Shown here: positions 23,202 to 36,100 of the stretch, one piece after another
Layout: the number at the start of each line of letters is the position of its first letter
Position numbering within the stretch: position 1 is the first letter of the stretch
Assembly (NCBI RefSeq): GCF_001949145.1
Contig: NW_019091471.1
Location: 290,403-329,465 of the forward strand
Origin: Acanthaster planci
Lineage: Eukaryota; Echinodermata; Asteroidea; Valvatida; Acanthasteridae
Direction: 5' to 3'
DNA: 39,063 nt
The notes under the pieces: generated by a model
Seen by the model: only the letters and a program-made list of their open reading frames with translations
What the model was told of the DNA's origin: nothing
The model's database searches: none
Made by a program: the position numbers and the translations under genes

Positions 23202-25616
23202 CCCAAGTGGTGTTATCCCACATTGCAGTACATCTTGGTTAGAATATTCTACTCTTCTTCTTTAAAAGCTGCACCATTGTTCCAGATGTGTACAGTGCGT
23301 GGGTCTAGTTAAAATCATTGTGTGCACATAATCAAGGTTACCTGATTAACCATAAAACTATCAGCCTGCTTGTGGAATAATTGCATTTGATTTCCTGTTT
23401 GTATACGGGACACAACTCTCCACTTTCAGTTGAGAATTATCTGATACCTTTTTGAGTTTTTGTTTTTAGGAAGAGTGAAAATGTAATTATCCACGTATTT
23501 CGCATGTAGTGAGGACACACCCTTGATTTTTTTTTTCACATGTGCCTTGTACGTATTTAAAATTAATAGATTTCATTGTATTCAAATCATTGTCAGGGGT
23601 ATTATGTATGTATATATCAGATTACAGTTTTGTATAAAATGGGTGATTTTAAGGTAGAAGATATTTTTAGTACTTAAAAGAATGGGAATTAAAGTTTCAC
23701 AGAATTCGCATTGCCTTTGACTTTTAATAGAATTGGTTTCATACTCGAGTGGTTTGTAATTTGGCTGTTTGTGTTTTACCTTGCATGATGAAATGCATTT
23801 TGGTTCTCATAAATATGAATGTAACTTTCAATAAATGGATTTGATGACTTCTTGCATCTGTCACAATACATGTACATTAATACATGTACCTCATGGAAAT
23901 TCTTCAATAAAAGGCAGGATGAGTTGGCAGTGGGTCCATAATCAACATCAAACACAGAATGAATATATCTCTGAATCTTGCGTTTATTTACAGTTAACAT
24001 CAATTATGCAATTGACACTTTCAAGTAATGCTGACAATAGGAATTCCTAAGAAGTCATAAATATGACGGTCACTGCAAACCCAAGGCACTTGTAACTTTT
24101 ATCAGGATTTGTAGTTCTGTAACAGAAAAATGGTTTAAAATACAAAAACAACCAACAAGATTTACATATACGGGTATAAACTATACATTTGCCTACTATT
24201 CAAACTTAATTGAAGACCCTACACCCTGATTGGACGGAATAGCAAACCCCTTTTAATTAAGTACTGTACAATAATTCTTTCTACACATTCAATCATCTAT
24301 AGGAATGATAAAATTGCACACAAAGTTAGCTAGTAGTCTTAGCCAAAACCTTTGTTAAAACTATTCACATTCAAATGAGGATAAAAGTGTTGAAGTATAT
24401 ATACACGATAACTGTACAGGTAGATACATTTGAAAAAGTACTTTACAAGAACGGAAGGCTGGATGGTTTGGTAGGCCGAATTCAAGGTGTTCTGCTAACT
24501 ATACATTATACGTAATTTTGTCTAGTGAAAAATCAGAAAGCATAAATCCATGTAGAAAATCAGAGAGGATGTTACAACTTTTGATTGCCCTTTGCAAAAT
24601 AGAATTAATGACCGGTTTCGGTTGAATTACAAAATTATCAGTAAGGCACTGATAAGATAATAGATTGGGAATGATTTTGTCACACACAATTTGAGGCCTT
24701 TTCTCGTTTAGTTTCACCATCCCATCTCACATTTATAACTCATTCTGTCATTCCAATTTGGCTACTCTCGCCGTTGCATTCAGTCTGTAGCACTCTGCCA
24801 CCCTCCTTGGATGCACTACTGCAGGAAATAACTAACCACTCAGGAAACCTACAGTGCCGGAAGTGTTAGGCCAGGTACTATACAAAATACATGTAGCGGC
24901 CTTTCATCTGAACAACACAGCCAGCTGGCACAGTCCCGTACTGCAATGACCAGGTGCATCTCTGAATGCACTGTGTTCTCGCACCCTGACTGGTTTATAT
25001 GTACACAGCATTTCATCCCCAACCACAGTATATTATGGTCCATGTTGACAGCAGCACACGGTGGTGCATTAACCGTATGTATTAGGGCCAACTGGTACGC
25101 ACATTATATAGTGTAATAACAACAGTGACATTGCAGCCATCTTACCACTGCCATCCTAAATTTTTAAGGTATAATGCCCGCTAATTTTCTTATCAATTCA
25201 ATGTTGATAAATACACATGAAGAAAACTGTGTGCATTATTACTACTGTCCAACATTAATTTCAATAAATATGCCATGCTCATGTTAGACATCTATATCTG
25301 TTGCAAGTAACTTTTTAGGCAGGTATTTCAGAAATGTAATCCTGCATGTCCATTAAATGTTGCTTTTATCTTTATTCCTGACATTCTTGTTTTTTAAAAA
25401 ATAATGGATAAAACTACATAGTTTTACCTTATACAGCCCGATTTCATTCAGATAAAAAAAATGTCAATGTACACTCTGTATTTCACTGTAAGTGCTACTG
25501 GAATTGAAATAGACATCTTTGAATCTTCCATGACATAAACTACCCCAGTTAGCTAGCTTTAATATCAGCAACGTCAAACACAAATTCCTCCCTAACCCAC
25601 CATTGTACTTAGTCAA

Positions 25617-25657
25617 TGTGATAGACACGCGCTTGTATGCAGCAAGCGTCTATCACA
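25617..25657. repeat. Strong imperfect hairpin
   Basis: TGTGATAGAC (25617) pairs with GTCTATCACA ending at 25657, and the inner CGC-rich part pairs with a small bulge around a short TATG loop. No larger element boundary is evident. Confidence 0.55.
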
Positions 25658-27124
25658 TGCAAGCAGATTTCCTGATTAATTATGCAAGACAACCTTGTGC
25701 TGACCTCCCGGTTTTGACCAATCAAGGGGTGTCTACTATTGTTAACATTGTCAGCTGTTGTCATGTCAGTGTGCCTGTGGCTGGTTGGTTAACATGGTGG
25801 ATGGAATAGGTTATGAGTAGTTGGGTTGGAATCTGGTTTGTCAATACGTGTCTTTATACATGCTGAACTTGCAACAACTCAAGTTAATTTTGACAGAAAT
25901 GGAGTTCATTTTGATGAATCCGAGCCCAGCAGCTGACAACATGCACTGTTGCTGTAGCCAGCGGGTAGGCCTAGGTGGACAAATGTGTCCCATTTGTCCT
26001 TCACAATAGTGCTCTTCTGCTTATCCATAAGCACAGACCAGACCTAGAGCTCCAGGTCTATGTCATAAGGGAGAAAATTGCTTGGGTTATGCAAGGACAA
26101 ATGCTACTTGTCATGGATACCAACATTTATGATGTCATTGCTGAGAGACCATTCTTTTTATATCCAAGTTTGCCAACTCTGTTAGGATTTTATAAAACTG
26201 AGAAGTAGTTTTGATGGTTGGTTGGCATTATCGACCTATGACCCTTGAGCTAGACCAAGAGAGGGCACAATTTTCTTAGCAACGGAGGCTCCTGTGGTCG
26301 GAACTGAACTTTGCTGGTTCATGAATGAAATGCAAGTATTTCAGTCACATTACCACCAACAAAATGGACACTCCTGACCACTGTGGCTATTTTCACCGGA
26401 CGAAAGGGGTGCTTCAGCTCGAGGTGGACTGTGTATGTAATCAAAAAGTACCCTAATAAGTGGACAACTTACTTTTATCTATAGTTTTGCATTAAATGAT
26501 GATGCTCTCTCCAAGAAACAATTTTCACCAATATTGGAGATGGCAGAATACAAAGGTCCTGTCTGTTTGGAATGCACATTTCAAATTCATGGATTAGCTT
26601 TGTTCATTTGCCATGAGCTGGCTAACACAATGCAGAGGTATTACAGCTTCCTGAATTTTGAAAAGTTACATATTTACAGTTCAAATAAAAATACATGCAC
26701 AAACTACATGCACAAACACAAAACAGAAGTGGGCCAAGTGACTCAGTAGAATCATGGGGATTGTCTGTCACAACAATATAAACATTTGCTCTGATTCCTT
26801 TGTTGATGTGTATCTGTGATGCACCACACAGTTTTACTTCTGCACTTTTGGGTAATGAGTACTATAATGCTACAGTCATTGGTCTTTGAGTAAGTAGAAA
26901 CCACACGCTCAAAACCTGAGTACAGCCAAAGGTTATGATTATCGGTGGTCACCAAGTTGACAGAAAGTCAGAAACAGATTGTCTTTGTTGAAACTGCATT
27001 AACATTTTGAAGATGTAGTTGCTAGAAATCTACCCAGTGTGCACATGGTTCTGAACCTTTTGCAAGGTGACTTGGGTTTGTTTAAATTTAGGAGCTAGCT
27101 GCTGCTGTGGGCTGGCCAGGGTTC

Positions 27125-30100
27125 CTAGCTCTTGTCGGCCAGTGACTGCATCTCTGTCTCCTGCTGCTGCATGCGCCGCCGCCGGCTTCTCCTCTTGGCC
27201 AGCTTAGACTGGAGGTCCTGGTCCACCCGCGCTTTGGCCATCTCCTGCTGGCGCTGCAGCTCCCTCACCTGATTGGTCAATCAGAAATTTGCATGTCGTG
27301 AATAAAAAATGATCATCAAGTGGAATGAACTGCAGGTAATCAGACGGATGGGCTTTTTTTTCACACTTTGACTATGTCTAAATATTTTTTCTTTTTTGAG
27401 AGGTTGCGACGGGATGGAGGGGAGACGTACTTCCCTGTTTTCCTTGTCAGCCTTAGCTAATATGGTCCACAAAAATTTTTCACCTCTGGGAGGTGAAAGA
27501 AACAAAGTAACAATGGCAATCAACATCCAAATATGGCTTACGTTATCTTCATGTTGTTTCTTGAGCTCATCAATGTTTCCAAAGAGGTCATCCATCGATG
27601 GGGTTGGGGCAAGCTCATTGAGGGGGAGGGGTGTGATGGCGCTGGGGCCAGAGCTCTCTGGTGCCAGCTGTGGAGGGGAAACAGTACATGGGAACAGATT
27701 GAGGAGGACCTATTGTGGATTTTAGACACTGTCAACTATTGAAAGAAAATTCACTTAACCACTTCTGCTGGGCTGGGTAAGTTTTATTTTTTCTGTTTCA
27801 AAATTCTTTAAAAATTCATAACTTCATTTACTGGACGTTTACACCCACACGAATGACTCTATGGTGGCTACTCCAATCTGACAGACAACATTTATTGATG
27901 CCCGAGTATTTCAGCCAGGCCTGCTGCCCTGTAAAAAGAGCCCAAATTGTGCGGTGTTATGTAAGTTTCTTTTGTTCCCAAAACTGGCACAGTGCAGTGC
28001 TGGCCTCAACAGGGGCCAGATTAGCATGCAGCGGTATTGTATCGCTCATCACTGAAACACTTTTGTCACCAGTGGTAATCCGCTTGCGCTAAATGCCACA
28101 AACAGTGGTATAATCTTTCAATACAATGACGGATTTCCTCCGCTATTGAAAACTGCAAAAATGTTGGCAATTCCCAGCAGCTCAGTCTTTTATTCCCAGT
28201 ACGGTCTTTCGTTGCAAGGCTTCATGTATAAAGCCTATGTCCTCGAAACTGGGTACCCTGGCATGAAGTGGTTAAGGCCAGTTCATACTTGACACAAAAG
28301 TGATCACAAAAATGAAACATCAGATCAAATATTCGTGCTGTAAATTTGCACCAGTTGAAAGCATGTCAACTCAAGTAAATTTTGCTGCAAATGTTTTGTG
28401 ACGTCAAATTTTCTTGTGCATGGGGTGGATAGAGGTGAAGGGCGACTTTACCGTTGCCAGGTCCCCTGCTTGGGATACAGCATCTGCTTCCACCAACATC
28501 AGCAGCTCAGCTTCATCTTGGTCCACATTCTCGGCCTCTGCGCCCCCTTCTGTGGGAATGCAAATATTGAACATTTATTTCATTTCTAATGTGCCACTTC
28601 GATAAAAAATATTCAAACGCACTGTACAAGTCAATACACTATTTACAAATAAATATGAATAAAATTAAACAAAATAAACCAAATAAAAAACACACAACAG
28701 AATTACAGAAAACAATCTAATATCAAAAATATAAGTTAACAGTGATAACATTAAGAAGTAGCAAGATAACACAGAAAACACCGACTACACTAAAATACAA
28801 ATTACATCGACACAAGAAATTGATTAAAACGATACATCTTGATAGAATGGTACACATGAACTCATTTTCCTTTGTAATTAAGCCAGTCGGCCAATAACAA
28901 GTGCCCTGCCATTGAGTTTATTAAAAGATCAATGGACATAAAGGTTTGGTGTGTCTTGACCTAAGAAATGAGTTTGCGATGAGGTGAATCAGCCGGCCGA
29001 TGCAAGAGCTTAAGGCTGCATCCGGCGGTCCCAGCTGCTACTGGCAGCTTAGACCTATCAAAGGTCAAAAGTCGGAGGTCTCGTACCTATCGAAGCCATT
29101 GCCATTTTCATGATTGGGCCAGTGCACACATGATCACCACATTTAATAAATTAGTCTGTGGGTATTTTGTACACTTGATCCGCAAACACACGACAATGAA
29201 CTGCCCCAATATCTTTCAGCATCCACCGACCCTCAATGTTTGGTGTTCACCATCATGGGACAGACCAACAACCAGCCTCAGCAGTCATGTCATGTGTTTG
29301 TACCCCCTGAAGGCCTATGTTAGTTGGGAGTCCCTACCTGAAGTGAGTTGGATCCTGTCCGCTGCATCGTTCCCCAGCTTCTCTCTTACTTTCTCCTTGA
29401 TGAGTTTCAGTCGCTCCTGCTTCAGTTCTTGCTGCTTGGTGGCGCATTCCTTGGTTGCTGACTCCAGGTCCTTCAAGATGGTCTTGTTGATGACCTGTGC
29501 GTTTGACAGAATAAGAGGAGAAATTATAATAGATCATTTCAGCACTCTGGAAAGACTATAAGATATCATAGGTATCAAATATCAAAGGTATCATAAAATG
29601 GTATTAGGTTATTGTATGGCAATATTTGTCATGTTTGTATGGTTTCGCATGTCTGGAGCACTTCCTGAATGAAAACCAATCTAGTTCCTCTGTGTCATGG
29701 AGTGTATCACGTCCTGTTTTAAAATAAATTTATTGCTGGTATTTCAAGATCCAATGTCAAACTAGTCTTGATTTAGGCTTTTGAAAAATCATGAGAGAAC
29801 TAATAAATTAGTTTGTGGTAAGAACCTAAGGTTGGAAGAACTTTTAAAAACTTCGCATCACTTCAGGAAATGGTCCACTACAAAAACATAGAGGTAATCA
29901 CTTGTTGGAGTGAATGGGTTTGAAGGACTAAGTGGGATAGAAGGTAAGTGTGAATAATAATTCATGAATAGGGGAGCAATTGTAATTACTACAACTTGGG
30001 GTCATATTATCCAGATGAGTCTTAGTGTAAAGACGTGTCTAACTGTTGTGGCTGCGGTTAGACAACATGTTTGTCTGTGAAAACAGATGCAACCGTTTTC

Positions 30101-33100
30101 CATAGATATCAGCGGTCTTTTCACGGAGGGACAGATTTGTTGACGTCACTAGAATAAGACTTTTCGAGAAAATTGCATTTGAAGATAGTCTCTCTTTCAA
30201 ATGCTTATTTCCTAGTATTTAGCATGCCTTTGAATTAAGTAATGCTACTGCATATAAGAGGGGATCTTAAATGACACAAAACTGCCAAATAAAATTTCTA
30301 GAAGTCAATAAAAATCGTCCATTTTGTAAACTAACAAATTTGCCTCTTCGTGAAAATACTAAAATTCACGTGACCTTTGTCTATTCTTGAAGACACATGC
30401 TATTTTGCTATAGCAGGTGCAAAAATTTTTTCATTTGTAAACATTTCCAGAGTGAAATTCGTCTCTTCGTGAAAATGGCGAAACAAGTTTGCCCATGAAC
30501 TTGTCCTTTCTTGCTAATGCTATATTTATGGAAGAAAAATTTGCCTCTTTGTGAAAACGCTAATGCAGTTTAGTTGAAACCTGTCCCAGGTTGATCACCA
30601 TGTTTTAGCTGATTTCAGTAGATTTGAGAAAACAAGGTGACACCAAGTTGTAGGCATCGCACAGCCTATTTAATTTTGCCCCAAAACCCCTTAAATTTGA
30701 AAAAGAAAAACATGATTTTGGGCTAAAGTGTCTCTGCGTGGAAACGGTGACAATATGTGTGTGTGTTAGTCCTGAATGCAGGCTCAGACACTGCCAAACA
30801 TTCAATTGCCAGAATGTAATCAGCATCTGGTGCCCGGACTCACATGGTCACACCACTGAATGAGTGCTGAGGTCCTCCGGTAGACTGTCACGTAACACTC
30901 CATGGCGTGCTTGTGCCTCTCCGGGGTCAGGAGGTCGGTGAAGATGTGGTTAATGGCTGTGTTCAGAGTCTTAATCTCATCCGGGGTGCAGTAAGGGAAG
31001 CGGATGGTGTTCAGGTACTGCTGGGAGCTGGTGATGTTCTGAGATGCTGCCACCAAGTTGTTGCGGCACTCGGCGGCAAACTTGTAGCGGATGTCCACGT
31101 TCCTGAAAAACAATGAGCAAAAAAACATTCAAATAGTGATTCACATGATGGGAGGGGGTGCATTACCAAACTGTCAGATCTGCTTAATGGTATGGGAAAA
31201 TACCAAACACTTTCCACCTCTAATTTCTACCTCCCCCAAAACCTGTTCTTGTTTTCCTCTATAAAAAGCACCAAGAAATAAAATTTGTTTCGGCATCTAA
31301 AAGCTAAAGTAGTTTCTCCAACTTACATGGCAGACTTTACAAGCACTCTTCACACACACACCACAAAAAGTAACTGGGAGTGCGCCTGATATTGCTGTGA
31401 GTGTCATATGATGTTATTTGAATGTCTTGAAACAGTTTGGGCAACTTGAAAACCTCCTAATGAAAGTTGCTGCATGACTGTAGTTGTTTTATTTGCATGT
31501 GCCACTGTGGACATGTTTAACAGGTGCTCAGCATTTTGACGTCAGAAATTTGACTCCCCCGTCAGAAAATAGCCCCATGCCCCTCACTGGTCCCTTGCTG
31601 ATTCTAGTGCTGCAATGACTGATCATATCAGTAACGCTCGAACCCAAAGTTGAAATGGGCCTGCGCTGTATTGTTAGAACTCTAAGTAGGATGCACCCAG
31701 GACTTACTGAGGTGGTATCTGCATGACATCACCCCAACGCCTAATGGCAAAGCCCAGTTGGCCACCGGCATGCTGCAGGAGAACCTTGGCATTCTGCCAC
31801 TTGTACTTGGCCACGCCGACTCTCTGTTTGCGCTCCAGCGCGATGTCCAGGTCTGACTCCAGACTGTACTCTCGCTCACTGCCGTACTTGCCATCAAAGA
31901 TGCTTGCTGAAAGAGTGGAAAGCGAATATACCCCACACCTAAGTATGCACTCTGCACGTATCTGGCCTGCTCTTCAAAGGCTTGTTTATATGTACATTTT
32001 ATTAAATGAATAATATTAAAATTCTGATGAGTCTTAGCTGTTTACATAAAGGTATGTGAAGCTGGGCCTGGAGGATTCAATGAAACTGTGATCAAAATTG
32101 AGATGTCAGTTTTTGCCAACACTTTACCCAAGTTCTTAAATCTTTGTGGAATAAAGCCACGCTTTCCTTTTTTTTCCCAAGAGAAGGTGGTTCTTCACTG
32201 AGAAAACAAAAATAGATGTCTGACATGTCAAACTGTTCTTTATGACAGATCACAATCTGTAACCAGTTTTGATTTTTGTTCAAGAAAAAACAGAAGTTAC
32301 TTGGTATTTTGGCAATGAATAAAACACATATACACGTACATGTACTTGATATTACAAGTCACAAGACATTTAACACATTGAACAGCTACTTGTCAATAGT
32401 TGCCAAAAAGCTATGCATGTATTAGGCATGAACACAACTAAAACCGAAGCAATCACTACCCTTATTTTACTCTACATTAAAAGCATTTAAAGCATTGTGG
32501 CTATATCACTTTTTAAGTGTTGTTTAATTTTTAGTTTTACAATATTTCTTCATTTGTACTTCTCTGGAATGATCATAACTGAAACGATTGATTCCTGGAT
32601 CAGAAAAACAGATCAATTTTCCCACAGGAAAATGTGTATGAGTAAATGACTACATGATAGGGAACCACAGGCCAATTTTAAAGCAGTTTGGATAACAAAT
32701 TCTGAAACAGAATTCAGTGACTATACACGTAAGACATCCTTTTCTTTATCTAGAAGGATTATTTCTCTAAAAACATACAATTAAATATCTTTTACATGCA
32801 TGTACAGGGACCGACAAACACTCACACATATAAAATGTGCACACACACAGACACCTGTTTGCATCACTTAGCAACAGCCTACTCTGCCTTTAACTAAACC
32901 ATTTAGATCCCTGTTCAAACAGTAAATCCCCCAGTGAGTACAATGGTGGCCAATCTGGACCTTCACTAGCTGAGACACTGAATGCTTGCTTTTGTTCCCG
33001 ATTATATGCCTGGCCAGGGATGATCATGTGCTATGCATCTGGAAGTGTCAGGCAGTAAAATAAGAATATAAGTGTACATGATTGATGTACATTACAGTAG

Positions 33101-36100
33101 CACTACTGCAGACTGCCAAAGGGCCTGTTCTTTCTGTACATGTAACAGTCGTCTTCATATTTTTGCCTACTTATCTATCTCTGGCCATCAGTGTAAAAAA
33201 AAAAAGAGAGAATATATCTCTACGTGTCAGAATATCTCACACAGCCATCAAGACACCACATAATAAACTCTGTTGCTTAACACATGTAAACATACTACAC
33301 TCTTCAAAGTTAACGGGGCAAATGTACATTCTAAGCTAAAATCTGACACCAACCGAGGGTGATATTGCTGCCAACTGTGGCTGCCCATAGAGATAGTAGG
33401 CAACACAAGCCAATTGTGCTATCACTAAGATTCCTGTTCTCTTTGAGTACCCACTGAGGCATGTACAGGAGTAAGTCTAAAGTACAGTAAAGGGGGCCTG
33501 ACCAGTTATGGCAGTGTTTCCAAAATGGTAATAATTTTCAGTAACCAGTTCAGCATCCCAAATCCTATTCACTATGTGGATTTGAGTGCAGGTAACATCT
33601 AGCTGTTGTCGTTTGGTAGTTTCCTCCCATTTAGTGAGGCGATTACTTGATTGAAAATCAAGTACTGGTAATATTGTTTTATTATCATTACCACAACAAG
33701 ATTAAGGACTGGGAAAGATGGAATAAAACTAAGACCATGTCTGAAACGGGCTTCCAGAGCTACAGCTAGGTCTGTTATCTGCGCGTCTCCACGCATTTCC
33801 AATGGAGCGAAGACCTAGACCTAGCTCTAGACAAGAGATTCGGATGCAGCCTTAGCTACTGCTGACAACATCCATATTCAGTTCAACTCCATACATGTAC
33901 ATCTCCCTCCTCCAATACAGAGCATCAAAGACAAGAAAGAACGATTGATAGCCCATCCTCTCTACGTGATCCCCATGATGCTAGTAAGTGGAATATCAAC
34001 AGATATCAATGAGATATGAGTAGGCAAAAGCCTTTGTATCAGTATTCACATTTCACTGCATTTACTCTGATTTGTTCCAACTAATCAGTTTTGCATTGCA
34101 ATTTCATTATTTATGTTTCTAAAAGTTGATTTCCTTCAAATTCAGTGAAACCAAGGGTTCATACAAAATGCTTGAGCGCTTTAGCACAGAAGCCTGAAGT
34201 AAGCTGAGATGAATAATGAAGAAATTTCTAAAATTTGGCATAGGAAGAAATCCCCTATTAATCTTCTAATGAAAACTGTGAAATCAGGAAAATTCAATCT
34301 GTGCATTAACCTGGTGGGATTCAAACCTGAGTCCAAGAGGTGGCATTGGATGAAAACACCACTGCAAGAGTCAAATCATTTTCAACTCTAAGGTTGATTA
34401 CAGGTGTAGACATATGAGATTTAGAGCCAAGAAACCTTCAATGTTCTCACCCAGAATGCCATCTTGTTTGTCATACAGCTCCCGGATCCGGTCCGACTCA
34501 GCCTTCAGGGAGGCCACCTCTCTCTTGAATGCCTCCAGCTGCCGTCCGGTGGCGTCCAGTTCCTTCTTGTGGACCTCCTGCTTGGACAACGCCTGCATGT
34601 ACTCCTCCTGCTCTTTGCTCATCTGGGCGGTGTACTGGCCCTGTGTCATCATCTGCCGGGTGGACTGCATGTTCTGCAGGTTCACCACATCCTGGTACTC
34701 TTTCTGGCTGCAATCACAAACCAAGAAAACCAACTGAAATCCTTGCACCGATTCAATGAATTTAAGCAAAGTGGAGTCTGGATGCCTTTCAGATACATAC
34801 TTTTGAATCTTAACACTTTTGGTATTGTGTTCTACGCACTAATATTATATGGGTAATTCCAGAAATTAGGGGTCTATTTTTTTCGTGTCCCCGTCACATC
34901 TGACATATGATTTTGTAAGTTCAGAACACGTTTTCTGATTTTCAAGAGTGACAAATTAATGCAAATTACCTGCCAAACAAAGAGTAATATTTTGAAATCA
35001 ATTCCGATGATATTTCCGCGTTAGGTAACAAAGGTCAGATGTACATGTAACAGGGACACACACATGTCACACTGTTGGACCCCTAATATCTGGGATTACC
35101 CATTTATGTATTAAGCAATAACAAGCCCACCACAACCTATCAAGTCTTGAAGACTGCACTGTGACAAATGCTCCAATTCCATTCAGTCCTTTGCTGTTAC
35201 CTATCCTCTCTCACTAGTGAACTGATCACTCACTTGCGATCTGATATGTGATTAACTGACTTACTTGTTTACTTTATACACGACTGTATGACTTCTATTT
35301 ATGCTGAACAATTTTTTTATGATCTATTTTGGGAGTTAATGCCTTATGTGGGCACTATTTCAAAATCCTTGCACATAATCTGTCGTTCAACTGAGCAATG
35401 CTTTTGGGCTAATACATTTTTTCTATCCCACATCTCTTTTAAAATTCTAAATCTCTTAAATTCCAATAGATGGGATGGGTCAGTTCTAGAAACCTCTGAT
35501 GTTATTGTTATTTGTTAATGTCAGTATACATTATTATTCAAAGCTAAGATTAAAACCGTACCTGCCACTGTCACTTTGAAAGTCAGTTTCCTCCTGATTT
35601 TAATGACTGCACAGATCTATTTGAGAAGATGCCATTACTACAATGGCATCACACTAAAGTCCAAGGAGTATACATTCCTAAACCTGAGGAGCATGTGTTT
35701 GTATTCTCAAGTGACCATTCCTTATTGGTTGGTAATTCCCTTTTGGCATTGAATGAACATGCATGATCTGTGCGGGAGCACTGCACCACAGAAGTAACAG
35801 CTTCTATTTCTGGTCGCTCGATGCAACAGAAATTGATACATTTTGTTTCATTGCAGTCTCTTCTACAGAATAGCCATGGCCGATTGAGATGGCAATCGGG
35901 GGCTTACGTTTGCTGGGCCAAGGCCTGCTGTTCCTGAGCCATTGCCTGGACCTGGGCTGTGAGGCGGTTCATCTGGTCCACTTTCAGCTGGTACTGCTTG
36001 GTGACGTTGCGGGATTCCAGGGATGAAATCTCCTTGTCCATGTCCACTAACAGCTGAATAAGGGCTTCGTTGATTTCAACAGGCTCAGGCTATGGTGATT

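Larger units (their letters stand above)
21369..27124. other. Non-coding region between convergent CALML4-like and coiled-coil genes
   Basis: It holds the 3' regions of two convergent genes and the assembly gap. AATAAA hexamers on the plus strand at 23830 and 23906 are possible CALML4 poly(A) signals but are far from the stop. The part before the gap shows only ATTAAA-like variants. ACATGTACATGTA-type palindromes occur at 22213 and about 23870. No gene was recognised. Confidence 0.5.

Noticed and set aside
22193-23265. Four frames of more than 320 codons on both strands
   Set aside because: Artefacts of translating the run of N.
29130-29561. 143-codon plus-strand frame
   Set aside because: Antisense to the real exon 29494-29338, whose minus-strand phase joins both neighbours.
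34414-34856. Long plus-strand open frames (up to 130 codons) at 34.4-34.9 kb
   Set aside because: They lie antisense to the 34707-34451 exon of the coiled-coil gene and reflect its codon bias; no motifs of their own.
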